Part shown: positions 7,638 through 16,475 of the stretch, piece after piece
Numbering within the stretch: position 1 is the first letter of the stretch
Layout of the letters: each line of letters starts with the position of its first letter
NCBI GenBank assembly: GCA_044870295.1
Contig: JBIOYQ010000145.1
Span: 1-33,952 of the forward strand
Direction of reading: 5' to 3'
DNA from: AC-52 sp044870295
Lineage (GTDB): Bacteria > Actinomycetota > UBA4738
DNA: 33,952 bases
The notes under the pieces: generated by a model
What the model was told of the DNA's origin: nothing
Seen by the model: only the letters and a program-made list of their open reading frames with translations
Databases searched by the model: none
Translations under genes and position numbers: made by a program

Positions 7638-9062
7638 TCAGATCGCGACTTCGTCACCCCACAGGGCCACGCGGGTCACGATCTCCGCCGAGGAGATGGG
7701 CGGGCGGACCTTGATCAGGTAGGCCAGGGCGACCAGGAACCCCACTCCGAAAAGGGCGGTCACGGCAAGCCCCGCGATCCACGCACTCTTGCTCCTCCCC
7801 GTGGCCTCCCAGTAGCGGCCGGGCCGGCTGATCGCGTCGACGAGCGCCCAGACGGGGAGGGCGATCAGGACGGTGGCGACGAGACTCAGCCAGAGCTGGC
7901 CCGATGCGCCTTGGGCGATGCGTCCCCCGACGCCGATGATCCGCCCCGAGAGCAGGAGGATGCCCGGCAGGACGAAGAGCACGCCGACGAATCCCATCAG
8001 CCGCCGGTTCGTGCCGACGACCCATTCGTCCAGCGCCATGATCGCCCGCTGCAGGAACTGATAGCAGAAGGCCAGGTAGATGATCGTGATGAAGGCGACG
8101 GCGATCGCCTCGGCCAGCACGACGTGCACCCCTTCGGGACGTCCCAGGATCATCGCCGCCACCAAGGTGTCGGCGAGGGTCGTGATGTTCGCCCCCATGA
8201 TGTACGGCATGGCCTCTCGGCGGTCGACGTAGCCCTTTGCCGCGAGCGGGACCAGCACGGTGATTGCCACCGCGACCGACAGGGTCAGGAGGGCGGCCAG
8301 GCAACCGAGCGCAAACATGGGCCATGGTTTGCGGAGCCACTGGTACTTGCCGGCGGCGGCGCGGTCGCTATCGATCTGCGGCAGCACCTGATCGAGAAGC
8401 TTGAACGAGATCAGCAACACCCCCAGCCCAACGGGGAACAGCATCCACCCGGCGAAATGCGCCTTCGCCAGGTCCAGCAATGGGCCCCAGACGCGCTCGA
8501 TCAGCCCCTGGACTTGCTCGGACGCCGTCCAGTGGATGCCGTTCAGCAACCCGGATTTGAGGATGCCGTACCCGAGCAGCATCCCCGGCACATACACGAC
8601 TGCCGTGAGGGACAGGGCCAGGACACCCATCCCGGTGGACTCGCGAGGACTCTTGCTCTTGAGCGAATAGAGGAAGCCGACCAGCAGGACGATGAACGAG
8701 GCTCCGAGGCGCGAGCCCGAGAGCATGGTGAACGCCTGGAGCTCGGTCAGAGCCGACGCCGCGAACAACGACAACGCGACGGCGGCGACCGGCGAGCCGG
8801 CGAGGACCAGGTAGGCCCCGATCCAACCGAGCCCGAGCGTACTGACCGCGTTGTCGACCGGGAACGTCCCCTTGAGGTCCGGCGCGAGCGACTTCGCCCC
8901 GGTCTTCATCAGCTGGATGGCCATGATGAACAGGAACAGGGCGATGGAGACGAAGACGAGCTTGCGGGCGATCCACTGGAGGCGATCGATTGGACGGCGA
9001 GGCGACCGAGGACGATCGATCGCCTGGCTGGTCTGCTCGTCGAGGTCTTTGGTGGCTGCCAT
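7638..9062 (-). CDS. Na/Pi-cotransporter family permease (SLC34/NptA-like), divergent
   Basis: A 474-residue membrane protein from ATG 9062 (a TTG two codons earlier is less likely) with about ten hydrophobic helices. The second half carries a recognisable family repeat: PYIMGANITTLADTLVAAMILG, matching the GANIGT-type motif of sodium/phosphate cotransporters. The corresponding first-half region reads SALTELQAFTMLSGSRLGASF, without the usual QSSS sequence, so the substrate may not be phosphate. It has a cytosolic basic N-terminus (DRPRSPRRPIDRLQW). A strong promoter (TTGACG-N17-TACGAT) lies just upstream. It is monocistronic and convergent with the cupredoxin gene. The fold call is good; the transport specificity is inferred. 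Confidence 0.75.
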   Translation of the reverse strand: MAATKDLDEQTSQAIDRPRSPRRPIDRLQWIARKLVFVSIALFLFIMAIQLMKTGAKSLAPDLKGTFPVDNAVSTLGLGWIGAYLVLAGSPVAAVALSLFAASALTELQAFTMLSGSRLGASFIVLLVGFLYSLKSKSPRESTGMGVLALSLTAVVYVPGMLLGYGILKSGLLNGIHWTASEQVQGLIERVWGPLLDLAKAHFAGWMLFPVGLGVLLISFKLLDQVLPQIDSDRAAAGKYQWLRKPWPMFALGCLAALLTLSVAVAITVLVPLAAKGYVDRREAMPYIMGANITTLADTLVAAMILGRPEGVHVVLAEAIAVAFITIIYLAFCYQFLQRAIMALDEWVVGTNRRLMGFVGVLFVLPGILLLSGRIIGVGGRIAQGASGQLWLSLVATVLIALPVWALVDAISRPGRYWEATGRSKSAWIAGLAVTALFGVGFLVALAYLIKVRPPISSAEIVTRVALWGDEVAI

Positions 9063-9089
9063 CGTCAAACCTTAACCGAACGGGTCCGG

Positions 9090-9118
9090 ATCGTAGACAT
9101 TGAGGCCGCGGGCGTCAA
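9090..9118 (-). promoter_or_regulatory. Sigma-70-type promoter of the Na/Pi-like permease gene
   Basis: On the minus strand TTGACG (9113-9118) and TACGAT (9090-9095) are separated by exactly 17 bases. The expected transcription start is near 9083, about 20 bases before the ATG at 9062. Confidence 0.65.
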
Positions 9119-9132
9119 CGGGTGTGGTGCGA

Positions 9133-9144
9133 TTTCGGCCGAAA
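9133..9144. repeat. Perfect 12-bp palindrome TTTCGGCCGAAA
   Basis: It lies 4 bases past the Rrf2-gene stop and 15 bp upstream of the permease -35. It could be a regulator site for the permease promoter. It has no U-run and no loop, so it is not a convincing terminator. Confidence 0.35.
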
Positions 9145-9147
9145 GGA

Positions 9148-9606
9148 TCAGTGGGCCCGCCACGCCTCCGGGTCGTTGGCGAGCGCCTTCACCTTCCGAG
9201 GAAGCGATCCGTTGGCCAGGTCGGCCACCGTCACCGACTCCAGCACGCCGCGAAGGTTCGCGCGAACGGCGATCCAGACGGCCTGGAGCTGCTCGGCGGG
9301 GCCGGTGTAGGTCAGCTCCTCCGGGCGGGACTCGTGCACGTTCGCCAGCGGGCCCTCCACGGCCCGGATCACGTCGGCCAGCGTGATCGCATTGGCCGGC
9401 CTGCCCAGCTCGTAGCCGCCCTCCGCCCCCCGGCGACTGCGCACGATCCGGGCGTGGCGCAGCTCGGAGAGGATCTTCAGGAGGAACCCCAACGGGATGT
9501 CCTGGGCCTTGGCGATCCGCTCCGCGGTGATGGGCCCCTGGCCGGCCGCGGACGCCAGCTCGGCGGTGGCCCGAACCGCGTAGTCGGCCTTCGAGGAGAT
9601 CCTCAC
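9148..9606 (-). CDS. Rrf2-family transcriptional regulator without cluster cysteines
   Basis: A 152-residue protein from GTG 9606. The sequence RISSKADYAVRATAELA is the standard Rrf2 N-terminus, so I prefer this GTG to an in-frame TTG at 9624. The winged helix follows: TAERIAKAQDIPLGFLLKIL, LRHARIVRSRRGAEGGYELG, and then the dimer helix with ADVIRAVEGPL. Rrf2 proteins such as IscR and NsrR sense iron-sulfur status or nitric oxide through three cysteines after this point. Here the region (about residues 90-125) has no cysteine at all, so a cluster-independent signal is inferred, as in CymR-like members. It starts 4 bases after the clpB stop and is probably the last gene of the chaperone operon. 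Confidence 0.88.
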   Translation of the reverse strand: MRISSKADYAVRATAELASAAGQGPITAERIAKAQDIPLGFLLKILSELRHARIVRSRRGAEGGYELGRPANAITLADVIRAVEGPLANVHESRPEELTYTGPAEQLQAVWIAVRANLRGVLESVTVADLANGSLPRKVKALANDPEAWRAH

Positions 9607-9610
9607 GCGG

Positions 9611-12220
9611 TCATTCTGCCCCAACCACCGAGCCGGCCCGGAACACCAGGCCGCCCTCGGTCCCGTCCCGATCGATCTCGATCTGGTCGCCCTCGCGGAC
9701 CTCGCCCGATAGGAGCTTCATGGCCAGCGCGTCCTGCACCTCGCGCTGGAGCAACCGCTTGAGCGGCCGGGCCCCATAGCTGGGGTCGAACCCCTTCGTC
9801 GCCAGGTACTCGCGGGCCGCCGGGGTCAGCGTGACCGACAGCTTGCGGTCGGCCAGTCGCCGCTGCAGCAGCCGCACCTGGATGTCCACGATCCGGGCGA
9901 TCTCATCCTTGCCCAGCGGGCGGAACACGATGATCTCGTCCACCCGATTGAGGAACTCGGGCCGGAACGTCCGCCGAACCTCGGCCAGGACCGCCTCCTC
10001 CTGCTGGTCGGGCGAGAGCGCCGGCTGGAAGAAGAATCCCGAGCCGATGTTGGACGTCATCACGACGACGGTGTTGCGGAAGTCCACGGTCCGCCCCTGG
10101 CCGTCGGTCAAGCGCCCATCGTCGAGCAACTGCAACAGGACGTTGAACGCGTCCTGATGGGCCTTCTCGATCTCGTCGAGCAGGATCACCGAGTAGGGCC
10201 GGCGCCGGACCGCCTCGGTGAGCTGCCCGCCTTCCTCGTAGCCGACGTACCCGGGCGGTGCGCCGATCAATCGCGACACCGTGTGCCGTTCCTGATACTC
10301 GCTCATGTCGATGCGGACCATGGCGCGCTCGTCGTCGAACAGGAACTCGGCCAGGGCACGGGCCAGCTCGGTCTTCCCGACGCCGGTGGGACCCAGGAAG
10401 ATGAACGACCCGATCGGCCGGTCGGGATCGGAGAGCCCCGCGCGGGCCCGCCGGATGGCGTTGGACACCGCCGCCACGGCCTCGTCCTGGTCGACCACGC
10501 GCTGGTGCAGGCCCTCCTCCATGCGAACGAGCTTGTGGACCTCGCCCTCCATCAGCCGGGCGACGGGGATGCCCGTCCACTTAGACACGACCTCGGCGAC
10601 GTCCTCCTCGTCGACCTCCTCCTTGAGCATCTTCGTGTCGGCCTGGAGCTTGGCCAGTGCCTCATTGGCCTCGTCCAGCTCGCGCTGCAGCTGCGTGAGG
10701 GTCCCGTACCGGAGCTCCGCGGCGCGCTCGAGGTCGCCGTCGCGCTCGGCACGCTCCGCGTCCATCCGCGTCTCCTCGATCCGGGCCTTCAGCCCCCGGA
10801 TGCGATCGATGGACTCCTTCTCCTGCTGCCAGTGGGCCTTCATGCCGGCCGACCGCTCGCGGAGGTCGGCCAGTTCCTGCTCGAGCTTCTGCAGCCGTTC
10901 CTTCGAGGCCGGGTCCGTCTCCTTCTTCAACGCGGCGCGCTCGATCTCGAGCTGCTTCACACGCCGCTCGACCTCGTCGATCTCGACCGGCATCGAGTCG
11001 ATCTCGATGCGAAGACGGCTGGCGGCCTCGTCGATGAGGTCGATGGCCTTGTCGGGGAGGAACCGGCCCGTCACGTACCGGTTCGACAGGATGGCCGCCC
11101 CCACCAGGGCCGCGTCCTGGATGCGGACACCGTGATGGACCTCGTAGCGCTCCTTCAAGCCGCGGAGGATGGCGATGGTGTCCGGGGCGGAGGGCTCGCC
11201 CACCAGGATCGGCTGGAACCGCCGCTCCAGCGCAGGATCCTTCTCAACGTGCTTGCGGTACTCGTCGAGGGTGGTGGCGCCGATGGCCCGCAGCTCGCCG
11301 CGCGCCAGCATGGGCTTGAGCATGTTGCCGGCGTCGACCGCGCCTTCCGCTGCGCCCGCACCCACCACGGTGTGCAGCTCGTCGATGAAGGTGATGATCT
11401 CCCCCTCGCTCTCGGCGATCTCCCGGAGGACGGCCTTGAACCGCTCCTCGAACTCACCGCGGTACTTGGACCCGGCCACCAGCGCGCCGATGTCGAGCGC
11501 CACCACGCGCTTGTCCTTGAGCCCCTCAGGGACGTCGCCGGCGACGATCCGCTGCGCCAGCCCCTCCACGATCGCGGTCTTGCCGACGCCCGGCTCGCCG
11601 ATCAGCACCGGATTGTTCTTGGTTCGCCTCGACAGCACCTGGATGACCCGACGGATCTCGTCGTCCCGTCCGATCACAGGATCCAGCTTCCCTCTGCGGG
11701 CCAGGTCGGTCAGGTCGCGGCCGTATCGTTCGAGGGCCTGGTACTTCTCTTCGGGGTTCTGGTCCGTCACCGTCTGCCGGCCCCGGATGTCCTTCAAAGC
11801 CACCAGCGCGGCGTCGTGGGTGACGCCCGCGTCGGCGAGGATCCTTGCCGCGGCCTCGGACCCCGTCAGCAGGGCCAGGAAGAGATGCTCCGTCGAGACG
11901 TACTGGTCGCTCGGGAAGAACCCGCGCATCTCCGCTTCGGCCTTCTCCAGGAGCTGCGCGGTAGCCGGGGAGAATCGAACCTCGGCGGCGCCTCCGAAGA
12001 CCTTCGGCAGGGCATCGACCGCCTCATCCACTCGATCCCGCATCGCCCGCGGAGACTGGCCGAGCCTCTGCAACAGCGGGTAGACCACGCCCTCCGGATC
12101 CGACAGGAGCGCGTGCAGGACGTGCACGGGCTCCACCAGCTGGTGGCTGCGGTTCCGCGCGAGATCATGGGCGGTCTGGAGGGCCGCCTGGGACTTCATC
12201 GTCAGGTTGTTCGGGTCCAT
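9611..12220 (-). CDS. clpB: ATP-dependent disaggregase ClpB (Hsp100)
   Basis: An 869-residue protein of normal ClpB length. The N-terminal substrate domain (about 1-150) is followed by NBD1 with Walker A GEPGVGKT (208-215) and Walker B FIDEL (278-282). The long middle coiled-coil (about 410-535) that separates ClpB from ClpA/ClpC is present, and NBD2 has Walker A GPTGVGKT (610-617). No ClpP-binding loop tripeptide was evident. ClpB works with DnaK/DnaJ/GrpE to pull apart protein aggregates in the cytoplasm. Here it lies 24 bases downstream of hspR on the same strand, so its expression should follow the dnaK promoter. Having all disaggregation partners and the repressor in one transcript is a compact arrangement. 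No separate promoter is obvious in the short gap. Confidence 0.97.
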   Translation of the reverse strand: MDPNNLTMKSQAALQTAHDLARNRSHQLVEPVHVLHALLSDPEGVVYPLLQRLGQSPRAMRDRVDEAVDALPKVFGGAAEVRFSPATAQLLEKAEAEMRGFFPSDQYVSTEHLFLALLTGSEAAARILADAGVTHDAALVALKDIRGRQTVTDQNPEEKYQALERYGRDLTDLARRGKLDPVIGRDDEIRRVIQVLSRRTKNNPVLIGEPGVGKTAIVEGLAQRIVAGDVPEGLKDKRVVALDIGALVAGSKYRGEFEERFKAVLREIAESEGEIITFIDELHTVVGAGAAEGAVDAGNMLKPMLARGELRAIGATTLDEYRKHVEKDPALERRFQPILVGEPSAPDTIAILRGLKERYEVHHGVRIQDAALVGAAILSNRYVTGRFLPDKAIDLIDEAASRLRIEIDSMPVEIDEVERRVKQLEIERAALKKETDPASKERLQKLEQELADLRERSAGMKAHWQQEKESIDRIRGLKARIEETRMDAERAERDGDLERAAELRYGTLTQLQRELDEANEALAKLQADTKMLKEEVDEEDVAEVVSKWTGIPVARLMEGEVHKLVRMEEGLHQRVVDQDEAVAAVSNAIRRARAGLSDPDRPIGSFIFLGPTGVGKTELARALAEFLFDDERAMVRIDMSEYQERHTVSRLIGAPPGYVGYEEGGQLTEAVRRRPYSVILLDEIEKAHQDAFNVLLQLLDDGRLTDGQGRTVDFRNTVVVMTSNIGSGFFFQPALSPDQQEEAVLAEVRRTFRPEFLNRVDEIIVFRPLGKDEIARIVDIQVRLLQRRLADRKLSVTLTPAAREYLATKGFDPSYGARPLKRLLQREVQDALAMKLLSGEVREGDQIEIDRDGTEGGLVFRAGSVVGAE

Positions 12221-12244
12221 GGTGCCTCGCTCATTCGTTCGTCG

Positions 12245-12736
12245 TCATTGGGTCGATCGTTCGTGGTCGGCGGCCGGCCCCATCGGGATCGGCCCTCGCC
12301 GCGGCGGCTGCTGACGGATGGTCACGCGGAGCTTCGGCACGCTCGACCGGGGCACGATGTCGGTCGGCCCTCCCTCCCGCCGGAGGCGATCGATCTCCTC
12401 GCGCATCCGGCGGCGGGCCCGCTGCAGCTCCGCATCGAGCGCGGTGACTCGCTCGCGCATGCGTGCGATCTCGTCCTCCATCTCGACGATCATCCGTACC
12501 CCCGCCAGGTTCAAGCCCTCCCCTTGGGTGAGGCGCTGAATCATGCGCAGTCGTTCGATGTCCCGTTTCGAATATCGACGCGTGTTGCCGGCCGTACGGG
12601 CCGGTCGGAGCAGCCCCTTGCGCTCGTAGATCCGCAGCGTCTGCGGGTGAACGCCGGCCAGCTCGGCCGCCACGCTGATGATGTACACGGCACGATCGTC
12701 GTCGCTCGCTCCCTGACCACGGCTGCGCCCGGCCAT
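12245..12736 (-). CDS. hspR: Heat-shock repressor HspR (MerR family)
   Basis: A 163-residue MerR-type regulator. The DNA-binding part (about residues 17-85) has YIISVAAELAGVHPQTLRIYERKGL followed by GNTRRYSKRDIERLRMI, the HspR version of the MerR winged helix. A coiled-coil (EMEDEIARMRERVTALDAEL) and an Arg-rich tail of about 60 residues follow. HspR binds HAIR inverted repeats and represses the dnaK operon, using DnaK as co-repressor in Streptomyces. The stop of dnaJ is 4 bases upstream of its ATG, so the gene is embedded in the operon it is expected to control. The C-terminal extension is longer than in many HspR proteins. Confidence 0.93.
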   Translation of the reverse strand: MAGRSRGQGASDDDRAVYIISVAAELAGVHPQTLRIYERKGLLRPARTAGNTRRYSKRDIERLRMIQRLTQGEGLNLAGVRMIVEMEDEIARMRERVTALDAELQRARRRMREEIDRLRREGGPTDIVPRSSVPKLRVTIRQQPPRRGPIPMGPAADHERSTQ

Positions 12737-12740
12737 CGCC

Positions 12741-13928
12741 CTACCCCTGCGAGCTCTCGGTCCCGAGGTGCCGTCTCGGCGAGTCGGCCTGGAGCTCGCT
12801 CAGACGCCCGATGAGTTCGCGCTCCTCCTTGGACAGCTTCGACGGCACGTCCACCCGAACGGTCACCAGGAGATCGCCGGCGCCGCCCTTCGCCTTGGGG
12901 GCACCCTTGCCTCGGACCCGGAAGGTCCGCCCGCTGGCCGTTCCCGCCGGGATCTTCAGGGTGACCGCCCCATTCAACGTGGGCACCTTTACCTCCGACC
13001 CCAGCGCAGCCTCGGCGAAGGTCACCGGCAGCTCGAGCGTGAGGTCGGCGTCCTTCCGGCCGAAGAATTGGTGCGGCTTCACGTGGACTCTGACGAAGAG
13101 ATCGCCCGGACGTCCGCCCGGAGCTCCCGCCTCGCCCCGCCCGCTGAGCCTGATGCGCTGCCCGTCCTTCACCCCCGCGGGGATGCGCACGGTGAGCTGA
13201 CGCGAGGTGGACGTCACGCCCGAGCCGCGGCAGTTCTCGCACGGGTGCTCGATGACCTGGCCACTCCCCCCGCACCGCGGGCACGTCCGCGACAGGGAGA
13301 AGAACCCCTGGTTCTCGGCCACCGTCCCGGTCCCCTGACATTGCGGACACACGTCGGGCGCCGTCCCCGGCTGTGCGCCCGAGCCGCCGCAGACGGTGCA
13401 GGGCGCGGGACCGGTGATGCGCAGGGGTACCGTCGTCCCGGACATGGCCTCGCCGAAGTCGATGGTCACCTCGGCCTCCAGGTCGGCGCCGCGGGTGGCC
13501 CGCCCGGCCTGCGACCGGCCTCGCCCCCTCCCCCGGCCCGTGACCATGCCGAGCAGATCGTCCAAGTCGAACTGGGAGAAGCCCTCGCCGCCGAACGGGA
13601 CGTCCTCCACGCGAACGCGGCCGCCGGGGCCCGGGCCGGGCCATCCCGGCTGGCCGGCCCCCCCGAACCCTCCGAACCCGGACGCCGCCATGTCGCGAAC
13701 CTGGTCGTACTGCGTGCGCTTCTCCTCGTCGCCCACCACGTCGTACGCGGCGGAGATCTCCTTGAAGCGCTCCTCCGCTTCCTTGTTTCCGCGATTGCGG
13801 TCGGGGTGGTACTTCTGGGCGAGCTTCCGGTACGCCTTCTTGATCTCGGTGGCGGACGCGTTCTTCGGGACGCCCAGCACCTGGTAGTAGTCCTTCTCGA
13901 ACCACTCCCTGCGGACGTCACCGTTCAT
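12741..13928 (-). CDS. dnaJ: Chaperone DnaJ (Hsp40)
   Basis: A 395-residue type I DnaJ. The J domain has the DnaK-stimulating HPD at 41-43 (QKYHPDRN). A Gly/Phe-rich region (about 80-140) follows. The zinc domain has four CxxCxGxG repeats at 177-184, 194-201, 216-223 and 230-237, and the C-terminal substrate domains follow. It delivers unfolded clients to DnaK and stimulates its ATPase. It sits between grpE (30-base gap) and hspR (4-base gap). The first eight residues before FEKDYYQVLGV are slightly longer than usual; the ATG at 13928 is the most likely start because it is the nearest good start before the J domain. Confidence 0.97.
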   Translation of the reverse strand: MNGDVRREWFEKDYYQVLGVPKNASATEIKKAYRKLAQKYHPDRNRGNKEAEERFKEISAAYDVVGDEEKRTQYDQVRDMAASGFGGFGGAGQPGWPGPGPGGRVRVEDVPFGGEGFSQFDLDDLLGMVTGRGRGRGRSQAGRATRGADLEAEVTIDFGEAMSGTTVPLRITGPAPCTVCGGSGAQPGTAPDVCPQCQGTGTVAENQGFFSLSRTCPRCGGSGQVIEHPCENCRGSGVTSTSRQLTVRIPAGVKDGQRIRLSGRGEAGAPGGRPGDLFVRVHVKPHQFFGRKDADLTLELPVTFAEAALGSEVKVPTLNGAVTLKIPAGTASGRTFRVRGKGAPKAKGGAGDLLVTVRVDVPSKLSKEERELIGRLSELQADSPRRHLGTESSQG

Positions 13929-13958
13929 CGGGACAGCACTCCTCGAGAGAGCGGGCGG

Positions 13959-14534
13959 CTACCGCCGCACCACCTTGACGCCTGCTGGACGGATGACCCG
14001 GCCCCGCAGGGTGTAGCCGGGACGGAGGACGTCGGCCACCACCGGCTCGCCTTCGCTCTCGCCCGTTTGCATGAGCGCTTCGTGCTGCGCCGGGTCGAAC
14101 GGCCGCCCCTGCGCCTCGATCTTCTCCAGGCCCTGCGCTCGCAGGCTGTCGATGAGCTTCGCGTACACGAGCTCGACCCCGTGCAGGAACCGATCGAAGT
14201 CCGGCTTCTGCTCCGCCGCCATGAGCGCCAGCTCAAACTCGTCGAGGACCTCGAGCAGCCGATGGATGAGCGGCTCGGCCGCCATCTCCACCGCCCGGGT
14301 CTGCTCCTTGAGGACCCGCTTGCGGTAGTTGTCGAACTCCGCGGTGAGTCGCTGCAGGTGCTCGCGGTACTCCTGCACCTGCTCCTCGGGCAGGGTCGAC
14401 GACGCGGCCGCCGAGTCTCCGCCCGGCGACTCGCCCGACGTCTCCGCGGGGGCATCCGCCCGGACACGCCGCTTGTCGGTGATCCGGACCCTGGGCGCGT
14501 CCCCCTCCTCGTTCCGTGGCGTGTGCTCACTCAT
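13959..14534 (-). CDS. grpE: Nucleotide exchange factor GrpE
   Basis: A 191-residue protein with a disordered acidic N-terminus. The long GrpE helix follows (EEQVQEYREHLQRLTAEFDNYRKR, about 50-73). The beta-domain signature is at the C-terminus (GEPVVADVLRPGYTLRGRVIRPAGVKV). GrpE releases ADP from DnaK and acts as a thermosensor in other bacteria. Its ATG overlaps the dnaK stop (ATGA at 14531-14534), so translation is coupled to DnaK. Length and domain order are typical. Confidence 0.96.
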   Translation of the reverse strand: MSEHTPRNEEGDAPRVRITDKRRVRADAPAETSGESPGGDSAAASSTLPEEQVQEYREHLQRLTAEFDNYRKRVLKEQTRAVEMAAEPLIHRLLEVLDEFELALMAAEQKPDFDRFLHGVELVYAKLIDSLRAQGLEKIEAQGRPFDPAQHEALMQTGESEGEPVVADVLRPGYTLRGRVIRPAGVKVVRR

Positions 14535-16405
14535 GCCGAGGATGCGCCTCCCTCTTCGTCGACGATCTCCCCTTCGACCACGTCTCCGTCACCCGAGCCA
14601 CCGTCACCGGGTGCCGCACCGCCCGCACCGTCCGCGGTCTGAGCCGCGCCGGGTGCGGCCTGCTGCTGGGCGTACATGGCCTGGCCGACCCGCTGAAACG
14701 CCTGCATGAGAGCGTCGGTGGCCGACTTGATCCGGTCCAGGTCGTCGCCCTTGAGGGCCTCCTTGACGTCGTCGTTGGCCTTGGTCACGGCCTCCCGGTC
14801 GGCCTCGGGCACCTTGTCGCCGTACTCCACCAGAGCCTTTTCCACCTGGTAGGAGAGCTGATCCGCGTTGTTGCGGACCTCGGCGGTCTCACGCCGCTTG
14901 TGGTCCTCGGCCGCGAACTGCTCGGCCTCCTTCATCATGCGGTCGATCTCGTCCTTGCCCAGGGCGGTGCCGCCGGTGATGGTCATCTGCTGTGCCTTGC
15001 CGGTGGCGAGGTCCTTGGCGGACACGTTCACGATCCCGTTGGCGTCGATGTCGAACCCGACCTCGATCTGCGGCATGCCACGAGGCGCGGGCGGGATGCC
15101 CATCAGATGGAACTTGCCCAGCGACCGCGCGCCCGGGGAGTACACCGTCTCCGCCTCTCCCTGCAGCACGTGGATCTCGACCGTTGTCTGGTTGTCGTCG
15201 GCCGTCGTGAAGATCTCGCTCTTGCGCGTGGGGATCGTGGTGTTCCGCTCGATGAGCCTGGTGAAGATCCCGCCCTTCGTCTCGACGCCGAGCGACAGCG
15301 GCGTGACATCCAACAGGAGGATGTCCTTCACGTCGCCCTTGAGGACGCCGGCCTGGATGGCCGCCCCGACCGCGACCACCTCGTCTGGGTTGACGCCCTT
15401 GTGCGGCTCCTTGCCCCCGGTCAGCCTTCGCACCAGCTCCTGGATCATGGGCATGCGGGTGGCCCCGCCCACCAGGATCACGTGATCGATGGCGGAGACG
15501 TCCTTGCCCCAGTCCTTCACGGCCTGCTGGAACGGACCGGCGCAGGCCTGGACCAGGTCCTCGGTCATGCGCTCGAACTCTCCGCGCGACAGCTTCATCT
15601 CCAGGTGAAGTGGCCCCTCGGCCGTCGCCGTGACGAAGGGCAGGTTGATCGTGGTCTCGGTCACCTGGGACAGCTCGATCTTGGCCTTCTCCGCCGCCTC
15701 CTTCAGGCGCTGCGTCGCCATGCGGTCCTTGGACAGGTCGACGCCGTGGGCGTTCTTGAACTCCTTCACCAGCCAGTCCATGACCCGCTGGTCCCAATCG
15801 TCTCCACCGAGCTGCGTGTTCCCCGCGGTGGCCTTGACCTCGAACACGCCCTCTCCGATCTCGAGCAGGGAGACGTCGAAGGTCCCGCCACCGAGGTCGA
15901 ACACCAGGATGGTCTGGTCGTGCTGCTTGTCCAGCCCGTACGCCAGAGCCGCCGCGGTCGGCTCGTTGATGATCCGAAGCACTTCCAGACCGGCGATCTG
16001 TCCGGCCTCGTTCGTGGCCTGACGCTGCGCGTCGTCGAAGTAGGCCGGGACGGTGACGACCGCCTGCGTGACCTTGTCGCCCAGGTAGGCCTCGGCGTCG
16101 CGCTTCAGCTTGCCGAGGATCTGCGCGGAGATCTCCTGCGGGGTCCAGTTCTTCCCGTCGACGTCCAGCTTCCAGTCGCGCCGGCCCATCTGTCGCTTGA
16201 TCGAACGGACGGTGCGATCGGGGTTGGTGATGGCCTGTCGCTTCGCCACCTCTCCGACCAGGATCTCTCCGGTCTTGGAGAACCCGACCACCGACGGGGT
16301 GATGCGGGATCCTTCAGCATTCGGTACCACCACCGGCTCGCCGGCTTCGAGCACGGCGACCACGGAGTTGGTGGTGCCCAGGTCGATTCCTACGGCACGC
16401 GGCAT
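14531..16405 (-). CDS. dnaK: Chaperone DnaK (Hsp70)
   Basis: A 624-residue Hsp70. The start AVGIDLGTTNSVVAVLE is the phosphate-1 motif of the actin-like ATPase domain; VFDLGGGTFDVSLLEIG is phosphate-2, and VILVGGATRMPMIQELV is the adenosine motif. The substrate-binding domain begins after LLLDVTPLSLGVETKGG, and the flexible tail ends EGEIVDEEGG, a variant of the usual EEVD-like acidic end. It folds and disaggregates proteins with DnaJ, GrpE and ClpB, and is the expected co-repressor of HspR. It is the first gene of the operon. Its ATG follows GGAGGAGG (16412-16419), and a strong promoter lies 42-70 bases upstream. Confidence 0.98.
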   Translation of the reverse strand: MPRAVGIDLGTTNSVVAVLEAGEPVVVPNAEGSRITPSVVGFSKTGEILVGEVAKRQAITNPDRTVRSIKRQMGRRDWKLDVDGKNWTPQEISAQILGKLKRDAEAYLGDKVTQAVVTVPAYFDDAQRQATNEAGQIAGLEVLRIINEPTAAALAYGLDKQHDQTILVFDLGGGTFDVSLLEIGEGVFEVKATAGNTQLGGDDWDQRVMDWLVKEFKNAHGVDLSKDRMATQRLKEAAEKAKIELSQVTETTINLPFVTATAEGPLHLEMKLSRGEFERMTEDLVQACAGPFQQAVKDWGKDVSAIDHVILVGGATRMPMIQELVRRLTGGKEPHKGVNPDEVVAVGAAIQAGVLKGDVKDILLLDVTPLSLGVETKGGIFTRLIERNTTIPTRKSEIFTTADDNQTTVEIHVLQGEAETVYSPGARSLGKFHLMGIPPAPRGMPQIEVGFDIDANGIVNVSAKDLATGKAQQMTITGGTALGKDEIDRMMKEAEQFAAEDHKRRETAEVRNNADQLSYQVEKALVEYGDKVPEADREAVTKANDDVKEALKGDDLDRIKSATDALMQAFQRVGQAMYAQQQAAPGAAQTADGAGGAAPGDGGSGDGDVVEGEIVDEEGGASSA

Positions 16406-16446
16406 GCAGGCCTCCTCCAGACGATCACGTCATTTAGCGTAAGGCC

Positions 16447-16475
16447 AGGATAAAGTCTGAGCGCGATAGTGTCAA
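16447..16475 (-). promoter_or_regulatory. dnaK operon promoter
   Basis: On the minus strand TTGACA (16470-16475) and TATCCT (16447-16452) are separated by 17 bases, an almost ideal housekeeping promoter. The predicted start near 16440 leaves a leader of about 35 nucleotides before the dnaK ATG. Confidence 0.8.

Noticed and set aside
9050..9085. Possible Pho-box-like direct repeat (GTTCGGTTAAG / GTTTGACGATG) before the Na/Pi-like gene
   Set aside because: Only the first three or four bases agree with the actinobacterial PHO box; the match is too weak to claim.
10157..12814. Long open plus-strand frame antisense to clpB and hspR
   Set aside because: It mirrors the codon pattern of clpB, is Asp/Leu/Gly/Arg-rich with no domain, and arises from high GC on the opposite strand.
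12768..14642. Long open plus-strand frame antisense to dnaJ and grpE
   Set aside because: It spans two real genes on the other strand and has no recognisable protein features.
14516..16453. Long open plus-strand frame antisense to dnaK
   Set aside because: It is a shadow of dnaK; no motifs and no ribosome site.
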